Counted from the first letter of the stretch, positions 24,758 through 33,708 are shown. The stretch: DNA of 64,000 nt from Candidatus Ruminococcus avistercoris (GCA_019120315.1 DWVJ01000011.1:1-64000); one strand, 5' to 3'. The notes: generated by a model from the letters alone, not told the origin. Numbers and translations: made by a program.

Positions 24758-25234
24758 TCAGGCACATATGGACACAAATTTTCCGCGGATAAGTTGACAT
24801 AAGGCATTTGGAGAAAGACAAATTGAAACGCCGATTTTTCCGCCGCTGATGTAAATCGTTTCAAATTGCTGCGCACTTTCGTCCAGAAAAGTGGGAAACT
24901 GCTTTTTCATTCCGATGGGGCTGCAGCCGCCGCGGATGTACCCGGTAATAGCGTTGATTTCTTTTACATGGATCATCTCCACAGATTTTTCCCCGGCTGC
25001 TTTTGCCGCCAGCTTCAGATCTACTTCCCGGGCAATGGGGATGACATATACGTAATACTGGCCGCTTTTCCCCCGGGCGACCAGAGTTTTAAAGGACTGT
25101 TCCACCGGAGCGCCGGTAAGTTCTGCGGTGTGCAGTCCGTCGATAAATTTATCGCATTCGTAGTGCAAAGCCTGGTAAGGGATTTTGTTTTTATCCAGGA
25201 TCCGCATCACATTGGTTTTTGTTTCCTTGGCCAT
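24758..25234 (-). CDS. ybaK: Cys-tRNA(Pro)/Cys-tRNA(Cys) deacylase-like (YbaK/EbsC)
   Basis: A 158-residue YbaK/ProX editing-domain protein: NKIPYQALHYECD, ELTGAPVEQSFKTLVARG, YYVYVIPIAREVDLKLAAKA, and a GYIRGGCSPIGMKKQFPTFLDESA block typical of the family. It hydrolyses mischarged tRNA, mainly Cys-tRNA(Pro). GGAGG precedes the ATG. It is followed on the same strand by the promoter of the tandem micro-ORFs. Confidence 0.92.
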   Translation of the reverse strand: MAKETKTNVMRILDKNKIPYQALHYECDKFIDGLHTAELTGAPVEQSFKTLVARGKSGQYYVYVIPIAREVDLKLAAKAAGEKSVEMIHVKEINAITGYIRGGCSPIGMKKQFPTFLDESAQQFETIYISGGKIGVSICLSPNALCQLIRGKFVSICA

Positions 25235-25439
25235 TTTTCATTCCTCCTGACTCTAGCATTGTACTACCCACAGGGGAAAACTGCAATGGTGACATTTTGA
25301 AACGTCAGAAGAAAAGGGGTGGACAAGAAAGGAAAAATGTGCTTTAATGATTCCAAGATCTTACAGCCGTCAGTTCTGACGGAGATTCCCATTTAACACA
25401 AAAGGATATGTGGTAGTGATTTTACGGGGGAGGTGTCGT

Positions 25440-25952
25440 TTGCCCTTATATGAAAATCTGTTGTACTCCATGGCGCTTCTGGCCATGGTTGTGGATCTGA
25501 AGACAGAAACCATACCGAATGAAGGCATCTGTCTGTTCTGGGGAACCGGGCTTGCGTACCGGATCGCCAGGGATGGATGGGCCGGCGCAGCCGGATGGTT
25601 CTGGGGCGCGGTATTGCCGGTGCTTTTACTGGCTGCGTTGTTTTTGCCAAGGATGATCGGAGCCGGGGACATTAAGCTGCTTTCTGCTTTGGGCGGTATG
25701 ATGGGGCCTGCGGCGGTCGTCAAATGTATTGGGATTTCTTTTTTCTGCGGAGCGGTTCTTGGCGCCGCGATTCTGATCGATACAGGAACTTTGTTTCTGC
25801 GTCTTCGGCATTTCGCCGATTATTTCCGGACTTTTATCAAAACCAAAACAGTCGTTCCCTATTATCAGCGAGGGGAACGACTGGAAAATATACATTTCAG
25901 CGTGCCGGTTTTCATGGCCGTCATGCTGCACATGGGAGGGATTTATTCATGA
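25440..25952 (+). CDS. Prepilin peptidase, TadV/CpaA-like (A24)
   Basis: A ~170-residue membrane aspartic peptidase: the first Asp in MVVDLKTETIPN, the second in GAGDIKLLSALG, with about five membrane helices. It cleaves the leader of Flp/TadE-type prepilins. A TTG at 25440, seven bases after GGGGGAGG, is the likely start; longer GTG starts lie on the ribosome site. It is the first gene of the Tad locus and overlaps the next by four bases (ATGA). Confidence 0.85.
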   Translation: MPLYENLLYSMALLAMVVDLKTETIPNEGICLFWGTGLAYRIARDGWAGAAGWFWGAVLPVLLLAALFLPRMIGAGDIKLLSALGGMMGPAAVVKCIGISFFCGAVLGAAILIDTGTLFLRLRHFADYFRTFIKTKTVVPYYQRGERLENIHFSVPVFMAVMLHMGGIYS

Positions 25953-26965
25953 ACAATGGAAAAAATGTATTGGCAGTCTGCGATCTGGAGGCGGCCTACG
26001 CCTGCAATTTTGTGGAGTATGTTCACAGGAAAAACAGCATGCCCTTTGACATCCAGGCGTTTACCGGTCTGGAGTCGCTGAAAGCTTTTGCGGCAAAGCA
26101 GAAGATTGAGATTCTTCTGATTTCTGACAAAGCCATGTGCGAGGAGGTGAAGACGCTGAATATCGGTCAGATCGTGATCCTCTCCGAGGGAGTGCATCAT
26201 CCCATGCTGGACTGTTATCCCAGCGTCTACAAGTATCAGTCTTCCGACGCGGTGATCCGGGAGGTGATGAATTGTTACAATGCCGGCGAGAAACTGTGCT
26301 TCCCCAATGGAGGAGGCGGGAAAAAGGAGCGGATCGGCATCTATTCTCCGGTGGGGCGCACGGCTAAAACTTCCTTTGCTCTTACGCTGGGACAGGTGCT
26401 GGCCCGGGAAAAGCCGGTACTTTATCTGAATCTGGAAGAGTATGCGGGATTTGAACAGCTTTTAGGCTGCAGTTACGAGAGAAATATCGGAGATCTGATC
26501 TATTATATCCGCCAGGAATACAACAACCTGCCACTGAAAATCAGCGGCATGGTACAGTCGGTCAACAACCTGGACTACCTGCCGCCGGCCATGTCGCCGA
26601 TGGATATTCAGAAAACCACGCTGGCAGAGTGGCTGCGTCTTCTGGATGAGATAGAAAAGAATATGAAGTATGAGACCATCATTCTGGATTTCGGCGATGG
26701 GGTCAGCGAGCTGTATGCGCTGCTGAATCAGTGTCACCGGGTGTACATGCCGGTGCGCCAGGATGTGATGTCAGCCGCCAAGCTGCAGCAGTTTGAACAG
26801 CTTTTGCAGATGTGGAATTACAGTGGTCTGCTGGAGCGGATCGAGAAAGTGCGATTGCCCTATCACCGGACGGAGAAGAGAGGCAGAGAATATCTGGATG
26901 AACTGGTCTGGAGTCAGCTGGGGGATTTTGTCCGTGAACTGGTGCGAAAGGAAAAGGAGCATTGA
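25949..26965 (+). CDS. TadZ/CpaE-like pilus localisation protein
   Basis: A 338-residue protein with an N-terminal receiver-like domain (~1-115) and a C-terminal ParA/MinD-type part. The nucleotide loop is degenerate (SPVGRTAKTSFAL near residue 134 instead of KGGxGKT). LYLNLEEYAGF and IILDFGDGVSEL follow as further MinD-like motifs. TadZ-type proteins position the pilus machine at the membrane. It lies between the prepilin peptidase and the TadA ATPase. The ATG at 25949 overlaps the upstream stop. Confidence 0.8.
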   Translation: MNNGKNVLAVCDLEAAYACNFVEYVHRKNSMPFDIQAFTGLESLKAFAAKQKIEILLISDKAMCEEVKTLNIGQIVILSEGVHHPMLDCYPSVYKYQSSDAVIREVMNCYNAGEKLCFPNGGGGKKERIGIYSPVGRTAKTSFALTLGQVLAREKPVLYLNLEEYAGFEQLLGCSYERNIGDLIYYIRQEYNNLPLKISGMVQSVNNLDYLPPAMSPMDIQKTTLAEWLRLLDEIEKNMKYETIILDFGDGVSELYALLNQCHRVYMPVRQDVMSAAKLQQFEQLLQMWNYSGLLERIEKVRLPYHRTEKRGREYLDELVWSQLGDFVRELVRKEKEH

Positions 26966-28152
26966 TACAGTTAAAAGAATTACAGAAGACATTGATGGAG
27001 CGCCTGGAACAGTCGCCGGATCTGTCGGACCGGCAGATTTTGGAACTGATCGATGATATGCTGCTGGAAAAAAGCCATGGCTGGGCGCTGACCCTGGAAA
27101 TGCGGGGCGCCATGCGAAAGGAATTGTTTGATTCCGTGCGGCGGCTGGATGTGATCCAGGATCTGATCGACGATCCTAAGGTGACGGAGATCATGGTAAA
27201 CGGATTTGATCGCATTTTTGTGGAGCGGGGCGGTATCGTCAGCCGTTATCCAAAATCTTTTACATCCAGGGAAAAACTGGAAGATGTTGTACAGCAGATC
27301 GTAGGAAAGTGTAATCGAATTATCAACGAAAGCAGCCCGATTGTGGATGCCAGGCTGGAAAACGGTTCCAGAGTCAATGTGGTAGTGGAGCCTGCATGCA
27401 TTGGGGGGCCGGTGCTGACCATACGCCGGTTCCCCGATTCTCCTATCACCATGGAGCGTCTGATTGCCATGGGAAGTATCACACAGGAGGCGGCCGGATT
27501 TTTGGAGGAACTGGTAAAAAGCGGATATTCCATTCTCATCGGCGGAGGCACGTCAGCGGGAAAGACCACGTTTCTCAATGCGCTTTCCCATTACATTCCA
27601 GGCGATGAGAGGATTATCACCATTGAAGATACGGCGGAACTGCAGATTCAGGGCATTGAAAATCTGGTTCGTCTGGAAGCGCGAAGCGCCAACATGGAAG
27701 GAGGCCGGCAGATTACCATCCGGGAGCTGATCAAAACGGCTCTGCGGATGCGGCCCAACCGGATTATCGTGGGAGAAGTCCGTCAGGAGGAAGCCATAGA
27801 CCTGCTGCAGGCCTGGAATACCGGCCATGACGGAAGTATCGGCACGTTGCATGCCAACAGCACGGCGGACATGATCAGCCGGCTGGAAACCATGGTATTG
27901 ATGGGAATGCAGCTGCCTCTGGAAGCCATCCGGCGTCAGATTGCATCGGGAGTGGATATCATGGTACATCTGGGAAGACGGAAGGATAAAAAACGCAGGG
28001 TATTGGAAATCAGCGAGGTGACGGGATATGCGCCGCCGGAGGTTTTGCTGCAGCCGCTGTACCGGTGGGATGACAAAGACAGCGTCCTGCGAAGGGAAAA
28101 CCAGCTGATGCACAGAGAAAAACTGGAGAGGATGAGAGGATATGAAGCATGA
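26962..28152 (+). CDS. tadA: TadA/CpaF secretion ATPase
   Basis: A 396-residue hexameric ATPase powering Tad pilus assembly: VTEIMVNGFDRIFVERGG, RPIVDARL-like SPIVDARLENGSRVN, Walker A GGTSAGKTTFLNAL (about 195-208), the Asp box ITIEDTAELQ, RMRPNRIIVGEVRQEEA (Walker B), and a HDGSIGTLHANS His box. All key motifs are present. It starts at a TTG at 26962 after AAAAGGAG and overlaps the TadZ-like stop. Confidence 0.95.
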   Translation: MIQLKELQKTLMERLEQSPDLSDRQILELIDDMLLEKSHGWALTLEMRGAMRKELFDSVRRLDVIQDLIDDPKVTEIMVNGFDRIFVERGGIVSRYPKSFTSREKLEDVVQQIVGKCNRIINESSPIVDARLENGSRVNVVVEPACIGGPVLTIRRFPDSPITMERLIAMGSITQEAAGFLEELVKSGYSILIGGGTSAGKTTFLNALSHYIPGDERIITIEDTAELQIQGIENLVRLEARSANMEGGRQITIRELIKTALRMRPNRIIVGEVRQEEAIDLLQAWNTGHDGSIGTLHANSTADMISRLETMVLMGMQLPLEAIRRQIASGVDIMVHLGRRKDKKRRVLEISEVTGYAPPEVLLQPLYRWDDKDSVLRRENQLMHREKLERMRGYEA

Positions 28153-28885
28153 TTACCGGTATTACCGGTTTACAAAAAAGGAAGCGGTGCGCTATCTGGC
28201 GGAAGCCCTGTTCTTATGTGCGGGGATCAATTATCTTTGCTACCGTTCCTGGTGGGCGTTTATTCCGATGCTGCCGGTTCCGTGGCTGTATTTGAAAATC
28301 AAACGAAAAAAACGGCTGGAACAAAAGAAAAAGCAGCTGAATTACGCTTTTAAGGATGCGGTAAATTCATTGAGCGTGGCGTTGAAAGCGGGCTATTCCA
28401 TGGAAAATGCCATCTCGGAGTGTATTCGGGATCTGAAAAATATCTATCCGGAGGACGCCCCCATTGTGGAGGAGTTCTGTTATATCAGAAGTCAGCTAAA
28501 AGTCAGCGTCCCGGTGGAGAGACTGCTGCGGGATCTGGGCGAACGAAGCCAGGTGGAAGATATTCAAAGCTTCGCCGGCGTCTACGGCATTGCCAAACGC
28601 AGCGGAGGAAACTTAAGCAGGATCCTGCAGAATACAGCCAGGACGCTGAGCGATAAGATTGAGGTGGAAAAAGAGGTACAGGCCTGTATCGCAGCCAAAA
28701 GTATGGAACAGCGTATCATGGCGGCGGTGCCCTTTGGCATCATCCTCTATATGCAGCTGATGGATCCCGGTTTCCTGTCAGCGTTGTATGGAAATCTGGC
28801 GGGGATCTGTGTGATGAGCGCATGTTTGGCAGGATATCTGCTGGCTTTCTGGATGGGACGAAGAATTGTACGGATCGAGGTGTGA
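28142..28885 (+). CDS. TadB-like inner-membrane platform protein
   Basis: A 247-residue type II secretion F-domain protein. It has two N-terminal membrane segments (about 15-57), a cytosolic F domain with LSVALKAGYSMENAI, SFAGVYGIAKRSGGNLSRIL and AKSMEQRIMAAVPFGI, and C-terminal helices. It forms the platform on which TadA drives pilin assembly. It overlaps tadA by 11 bp. Confidence 0.88.
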   Translation: MKHDYRYYRFTKKEAVRYLAEALFLCAGINYLCYRSWWAFIPMLPVPWLYLKIKRKKRLEQKKKQLNYAFKDAVNSLSVALKAGYSMENAISECIRDLKNIYPEDAPIVEEFCYIRSQLKVSVPVERLLRDLGERSQVEDIQSFAGVYGIAKRSGGNLSRILQNTARTLSDKIEVEKEVQACIAAKSMEQRIMAAVPFGIILYMQLMDPGFLSALYGNLAGICVMSACLAGYLLAFWMGRRIVRIEV

Positions 28886-28887
28886 AG

Positions 28888-30207
28888 ATGCTGTGGATAC
28901 ATGGAATGGTTTTCGTGCTTCTTCTGCTGATGTTGCTGCCGGGGATTAGAAGGAAAGTCAGGAAGAAACTGGAACTGGCGGCGCCGCCGGAGGTTCTCAC
29001 AGGCGCTCTGATCATTCTGCTGGCAGGCAACATTCTGGGGACGGCGGTCACGGTGCTGGATCTGGCCGGAAACAGCCGGAAACTGACCCAGGTGGAGCAG
29101 GAAACCCAGGAGGGGCAGGAACAGACGGTGACGCTGGAAACCAGAAAAGGAGACGGAAGCCGCCGTGAGGTGGGGATTACCATACCCGGACAGACTTACA
29201 GCAAAAAGGAAATACAGAGATGGTTCCGGGAAGGCAGAAGCAGACTAAAAGAAGCTATCCTGGGAGAAAACCGGTCGCTGAATCACGTGAACACAAAGCT
29301 GAATCTTATTTCCGCTTTTTCGGATCTTCCCATTGAGATCGGATGGGGAAGCAGTGATCCGGCGATACTGGACTGGGAAGGCAATCCAGGAGACGATATC
29401 CCGGAGCGGGGAACTGAGGTGACGCTTTACGTCACTTTCACCTGCCAGGAGGAGAGCGAAGACCATAGTCTGACCGTTAGAGTCTATCCTCCCGAATACG
29501 ATGAAGAAGAACGATGGGAACGGGAGGCACAGGATACCTTTCTAAGACTGAACAAAGAGGAAAAGGACGATAAGGTGTGGCGTCTGCCTTCCCGGGTGTC
29601 GGGAGAAGCGGTTACCTGGCACCGGCCTCTTAGCCGGATCGGACCGGCGGTGCTGCTGCTGGCCTTTGCCATGGCGCTGGTATGGATTCTTGGGAAAAAG
29701 CAGGAGAAAAGGGAGCAGAAGAGGAAAAGGCAGGAAGAGATGACGACGGATTATCCGGAGATTCTAAATAAATTTGTGTTGCTGCTCAATGCGGGAATGA
29801 ATACCAGAAAAGCGTTTGGAAAAGTGGCGCTGGATTACCGCCGGCAGAAAGAGGCGGCAGGTGAGACATTTTCTGAGAGAGCCGCATACGAAGAAATTTC
29901 CCAGACTTATTTGGAGATGGAACAAGGGGTGCCGGAGGCGGAAGCCTATGAACGGATGGGAAGACGCTGCGGACTGTCGGTTTATAAAACCTTTGCCACC
30001 CTGCTGGTTCAGAATCTGCGCAAAGGCAACAGGGAGATTCTGGATATGCTGGAGCGGGAATCCCAGGAAGCCTTTGAGAACAGGAAACGCAGGGCAAAGA
30101 TCCTGGGAGAGCAGGCTGGAACCAAATTGCTGGCGCCTATGATGCTGATGCTGGTGATCGTTTTCGTTATCCTGCTCTACCCGGCGGGAAGCAGCTTTGT
30201 GATATAA
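28888..30207 (+). CDS. TadC-like platform protein with large external insert
   Basis: A 439-residue protein, longer than usual TadC (~300). A membrane helix at residues 1-18 and another near 35-58 are followed by ~180 soluble residues (Gly/Glu/Arg rich, with two beta-like stretches), then a helix near 250-268. The C-terminal F domain (FVLLLNAGMNTRKAFGKVA, VYKTFATLLVQNLRKGN, RAKILGEQAGTKLLAPMMLML) is typical TadC. The insert probably faces outside the membrane and I cannot assign it. GAGGTG precedes the ATG. Confidence 0.82.
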   Translation: MLWIHGMVFVLLLLMLLPGIRRKVRKKLELAAPPEVLTGALIILLAGNILGTAVTVLDLAGNSRKLTQVEQETQEGQEQTVTLETRKGDGSRREVGITIPGQTYSKKEIQRWFREGRSRLKEAILGENRSLNHVNTKLNLISAFSDLPIEIGWGSSDPAILDWEGNPGDDIPERGTEVTLYVTFTCQEESEDHSLTVRVYPPEYDEEERWEREAQDTFLRLNKEEKDDKVWRLPSRVSGEAVTWHRPLSRIGPAVLLLAFAMALVWILGKKQEKREQKRKRQEEMTTDYPEILNKFVLLLNAGMNTRKAFGKVALDYRRQKEAAGETFSERAAYEEISQTYLEMEQGVPEAEAYERMGRRCGLSVYKTFATLLVQNLRKGNREILDMLERESQEAFENRKRRAKILGEQAGTKLLAPMMLMLVIVFVILLYPAGSSFVI

Positions 30208-30236
30208 GATATGCCGCAGGAAAGGAGGTGAGGCTT

Positions 30237-30407
30237 ATGGGTGCAGTTCTCTGTGATTTCTGGAGGGAAGAAGACGCCATCGGTGTGGTGGAAATTATCT
30301 TGATTCTCGTCGTGTTGATCGGTCTGGTCATTATTTTTAAAAACCAGCTGGTCAGTCTGGTAAAGAATATTCTTTCAAAAATCACAAGTCAAAGCAACAG
30401 TATTTAG
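30237..30407 (+). CDS. flp: Flp-type pilin
   Basis: A 56-residue small pilin not reported by longer-ORF calling. A short leader (MGAVLCDFWREEDAI) is followed by G-V-V-E, with the Glu at +5-like position, and a continuous hydrophobic helix (IILILVVLIGLVIIF), then a short polar tail. It is the likely main subunit of the Tad pilus, processed by a prepilin peptidase at the Gly. AAAGGAGGTG lies just upstream. Confidence 0.85.
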   Translation: MGAVLCDFWREEDAIGVVEIILILVVLIGLVIIFKNQLVSLVKNILSKITSQSNSI

Positions 30408-30423
30408 AAAGGAGGAGCATGCC

Positions 30424-31881
30424 TTGTATCAGAAGGGAAGCATTACGGTCTACTTAAGTCTGACACTTGCCATTTTGGTATCGTTGATTGGCACGGCGCT
30501 GTACTCGGTACAATGTGCGGGGGCCAGAGTACAGGCGGTGCACGGGACAGATCAGGGTCTGTATTCCCTGTTTGCCCGATATGACATCCCCATGCTGGAA
30601 CGGTTCCATCTGTTTTTTCTGGATGGATCCTTCGGCGGGGACGGCCTGCAGATGGGACAGCTGTACAACATTCTGGAACAGGATATTGCCGCCAACATGG
30701 ATGGCGGGAAGAGAATAGTAGATAATGTAACATTGAAGGACGGCAGTATCACAGAATATACGCTGGCCACGGACAACGGCGGCAATGCAGTCAGATCACA
30801 GGCCGTAGCCTATATGGAATCCGTTCTGGGAATACAGGGCGTGCGTTCTCTGACACAGAAGGTTCAGGGACAGGAAGAAACCATTCAGGTGATCGAGGCA
30901 AAAAAAGATGTGATTGATGAGGAGCAGGCTCTGGCGCAGTATGAGACGATGAAAGAGCAGGCCCGGGAACAGACGGTGCTGTCGGAATCATTGGAGGGCG
31001 GAGTTGCCATTCCGGAAAATTTTGTCAACCCGGTGGATGCCGTACAGGCGGCGAAGGGAAAGGGCATACTGTCACTGGTTCTTCCCGCAGGGAAGGAGCT
31101 GTCCACACTCAGCCGCAGTACGTCTGATCTGGTATCCGGCCGGTCACTGGAGCAGGGAATGGGGATTCCAGCCTATGATTCTTCCTGTAATACCTGGACA
31201 GCGGATCTGATGTTTAATGAGTATCTGATACAACATTTTAGATGTTTCACAGAGGATGGATCCGGTTCAGGTCTTAAGTATCAGCTGGAATACATCCTTC
31301 AGGGAACAGGAAGCGATATGGAAAATCTGAAAGGAACGGCCGCACGGCTGTTGCTGATCCGGGAGGCGTCCAATCTGTTGTATCTTTATCAGGACGAAAG
31401 CAAACGAAGCCAGGCCCAGATCACAGCGCTGATTATCGCCGTTTTGTTTGGCATACCTCAGGGAGCCAAAGCGCTGGAGCCGATTCTGCTGGTCAGCTGG
31501 GCTTTCGGAGAAAGTGTTCTGGATCTGAGAGAGCTGCTGGATGGAGGACGCGTACCGCTGTTAAAGGGAAAAAGCTCCTGGCAGCTGTCCTTGACGGATC
31601 TGCCCAAAATCATGGAAGGCGTGGACGCGCTGAGAAAGGAGAACAAAGAGGGACTGACATATCAGGATTATCTTCGGGTTCTGCTGATGATGAAGAGTTC
31701 CGATGTTAAGACATCGCGCTGTATGGATATGATGGAGATGACGCTGCGGGAAATACCCGGCAAGGAAAACTTTCATCTGGACTGCTGTCTGTATACAGTC
31801 GGAATTCAAATGAACTTTGAGACGACACGCGGACGGTTCTATACGGCACAGAGAAATTACGGCTATGATATGGGAATCTGA
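30424..31881 (+). CDS. DUF5702-like Tad-locus surface protein
   Basis: A 485-residue protein with one N-terminal pilin-like membrane segment (KGSITVYLSLTLAILVSLIG) and a long extracytoplasmic part with coiled-coil-prone stretches around residues 150-190. It resembles DUF5702 proteins that accompany Gram-positive Tad loci, possibly minor pilins like TadG. It starts at a TTG at 30424, eight bases after GGAGGAGC. It lies between flp and the TadE-like gene. Confidence 0.75.
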   Translation: MYQKGSITVYLSLTLAILVSLIGTALYSVQCAGARVQAVHGTDQGLYSLFARYDIPMLERFHLFFLDGSFGGDGLQMGQLYNILEQDIAANMDGGKRIVDNVTLKDGSITEYTLATDNGGNAVRSQAVAYMESVLGIQGVRSLTQKVQGQEETIQVIEAKKDVIDEEQALAQYETMKEQAREQTVLSESLEGGVAIPENFVNPVDAVQAAKGKGILSLVLPAGKELSTLSRSTSDLVSGRSLEQGMGIPAYDSSCNTWTADLMFNEYLIQHFRCFTEDGSGSGLKYQLEYILQGTGSDMENLKGTAARLLLIREASNLLYLYQDESKRSQAQITALIIAVLFGIPQGAKALEPILLVSWAFGESVLDLRELLDGGRVPLLKGKSSWQLSLTDLPKIMEGVDALRKENKEGLTYQDYLRVLLMMKSSDVKTSRCMDMMEMTLREIPGKENFHLDCCLYTVGIQMNFETTRGRFYTAQRNYGYDMGI

Positions 31882-31902
31882 CTTTAAACGAAGGAAAGGA
31901 GG

Positions 31903-32044
31903 TGCAGGAAGATGCTCTGGCAGAAAAGAAACTTAAGTAAATCATCAATAAACAATAAGCTAACCCAACACTCTCTTCAGGCAAATCATGACATGTCCCC
32001 CCCGACAAAATCGGATACAGATTCTGCCAGAGTGTCTTCCTGCA
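31903..32044. repeat. 23-bp inverted repeats enclosing 96 bp over a pilin start
   Basis: Left arm 31903-31925 and right arm 32022-32044 are reverse complements at 21 of 23 positions. The two mismatches are adjacent and fall on the TG of the ATG start (31912-31914) of the TadE-like gene. The 96-bp centre keeps the reading frame as it stands. Reversing it would bring an in-frame TGA about 16 codons in. It also contains a C7 tract. It may be an invertible switch, a small MITE-like insertion, or an RNA hairpin over the ribosome site. Confidence 0.8.
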
Positions 32045-32820
32045 TCTGCCTGGCACGGCCGGCACTTCTGTACGGAAAGGGCAGTCTCACGGTGGAAGCG
32101 GCCTTTGTGGTTTCGCTGTTTTTTATTCTGGTTATTATTCTGATCAGTTTCATCGATCTGGTTCGGGTCTATGCGGGAATTACAGTTTCTCTAAATGAAA
32201 GTGCAAAAAAGCTTGGTATGTATGCTTACGTCAGCGAGGCGGCGCCGGAATCATCGCCGGTTGGCGCGGTGGGAACGGGGGTCTGCATCGGATATGCCCA
32301 GGCAAGACTGCCCAAAGAGGAGCGGGTCAGCGTATCCTGTGCCGGCTCCTCCTATCGGAATGATATGGTAGATTTAAGAGCGCAGGTGACCTATCGTTTC
32401 CCGGTGTCTTTTGCCGGAATCCGGCAGGTAATCTTTCCGGTGCGGGCTGTGGTTCACGGGTGGACCGGTTATCAGGGAGATAAAGCGGAGGGGATCAGCG
32501 GCTCCTTTGAAGATATGGTTTATGTGACCGAGCGGCAGACCGTTTATCATACTCACAGGGACTGCTCGCACATGAATGTGACGGTATACAGTGTATCACA
32601 AAAGGAAGCGAAAAAAAGACGTAATGACTACGGAGAGAAGTACGGTGTCTGCAGTCATTGTAAAGATCAGGGGAATAGCGGAACTGTTTACATAACGCCA
32701 AAAGGAGACAGTTATCATTTCTCAGCAGAATGTTCCGCTTTAAAAAGGTCGGGACGGCTGGTGAAAAAATCCCAGGTGTCTTCCCTGAGTGAATGCAGCA
32801 GATGCCGGGAACGGGGGTGA
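31912..32820 (+). CDS. TadE-like minor pilin with Cys/His C-terminal repeats
   Basis: A 302-residue protein. The first ~55 residues (Ser/Asn rich, encoded within a 142-bp inverted-repeat unit) precede a class III pilin signal GSLTVEAAF and a hydrophobic helix. A TadE body runs to ~200. The tail carries two copies of a Tyr-His...Cys...Cys-x2-Cys-like pattern (YHTHRDCSHM with CSHC; YHFSAECSAL with CSRC), as if two small metal or disulfide knots. Minor pilins of this type initiate or cap the pilus. AAGGAGGTG precedes the ATG at 31912. Confidence 0.8.
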   Translation: MLWQKRNLSKSSINNKLTQHSLQANHDMSPPTKSDTDSARVSSCICLARPALLYGKGSLTVEAAFVVSLFFILVIILISFIDLVRVYAGITVSLNESAKKLGMYAYVSEAAPESSPVGAVGTGVCIGYAQARLPKEERVSVSCAGSSYRNDMVDLRAQVTYRFPVSFAGIRQVIFPVRAVVHGWTGYQGDKAEGISGSFEDMVYVTERQTVYHTHRDCSHMNVTVYSVSQKEAKKRRNDYGEKYGVCSHCKDQGNSGTVYITPKGDSYHFSAECSALKRSGRLVKKSQVSSLSECSRCRERG

Positions 32821-32821
32821 G

Positions 32822-33235
32822 ATGGCAAAGATTATATGGCTGATTTCTTTTCTGGGAGTGAACAGCATCCAAGATATCCGCTGCCGCAGGGTCTGGCTGC
32901 CATCCTTTCCGTTGTTTCTGGCAGCAGGAATCTATCTGGGAATAGGACAAGGCAGAGGCGCTTCGCAGCTGGCGGCGTTTCTGCCCGGACTTTTTTTGCT
33001 GGCGGCGGGAAAGGCCACAAAAGGAGCGATTGGCATCGGAGATGGTCTTACCGTACTGATGCTGGGGGTCTGCTGTTCTCCGGGAGAGGTATGTGAGATC
33101 GTCCTGGCTGCGCTGATGTTGGGAGCGGGCTGGGCCATGATTTTGCTGATAATCAAGAAAAAAGGATACCGGCAGGAATTTCCCTGGATTCCCTGTCTGT
33201 TTCTGGCCTGTGTGATAAGGATGGTGACGGTATGA
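32822..33235 (+). CDS. Second A24-type prepilin peptidase
   Basis: A 137-residue membrane protein with the A24 aspartates in IQDIRCRRV and GIGDGLTVLML and about four helices. It is shorter than the first peptidase of the locus and begins one base after the TadE-like stop (TGAGATGG). Two peptidases in one Tad locus may process different prepilins (Flp versus TadE-like). Confidence 0.78.
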   Translation: MAKIIWLISFLGVNSIQDIRCRRVWLPSFPLFLAAGIYLGIGQGRGASQLAAFLPGLFLLAAGKATKGAIGIGDGLTVLMLGVCCSPGEVCEIVLAALMLGAGWAMILLIIKKKGYRQEFPWIPCLFLACVIRMVTV

Positions 33236-33708
33236 GAGAAAAGAAAAAAGACAAAACGGCATGGAAATGCCAGGTGCAAAAAGGGAGTATGACAGTGGAG
33301 GCAGCCTTTGTGATGCCGCTGGTGCTTCTGGTGGTATTCGCGCTGCTTTTGCTGACCATGTTCGTCCACAACAGGGCCTGGTATACGGCGGTCTGTGCGG
33401 AGGCAGCCATCTCTGCTTCCACAGCGGGTATTCGTTCCCGGCAGGAAGCTCAGGAGATGGCAGCAGAAAAAATGTCCCGGCAAAAGGGGGAGCAAGGATT
33501 TCCCGTGGGAAGTCTTTCTATGACGGCGGCCACCGGAGAGGATTATGTAAAGACGCATGCCGGGATCAGAAGCGGCGGCGTCATGGGCATTGGGTTATGG
33601 GATGCGCAGATTGAAGAAAAAAGCAGCTTTGTCCGTCCGGTTTCTTTTATACGCAGCCTGATGGCGCTGGAAGAATGGGGGCAGGAGAAAAATGAAGGTT
33701 GGTTATAA
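33232..33708 (+). CDS. TadE/TadG-like pseudopilin
   Basis: A 158-residue protein with a basic leader (MREKKKDK...), the processing signal KGSMTVEAAFVMPLV and one hydrophobic helix, then a short extracytoplasmic domain. It is probably a minor pilin. It overlaps the upstream peptidase by four bases (ATGA) and the FHA gene downstream by 17 bp. Confidence 0.82.
   Translation: MREKKKDKTAWKCQVQKGSMTVEAAFVMPLVLLVVFALLLLTMFVHNRAWYTAVCAEAAISASTAGIRSRQEAQEMAAEKMSRQKGEQGFPVGSLSMTAATGEDYVKTHAGIRSGGVMGIGLWDAQIEEKSSFVRPVSFIRSLMALEEWGQEKNEGWL

Noticed and set aside
31706-32065. Leftward open frame across the pilin start
   Set aside because: It is the antisense of two pilin genes, with no ribosome site or family.
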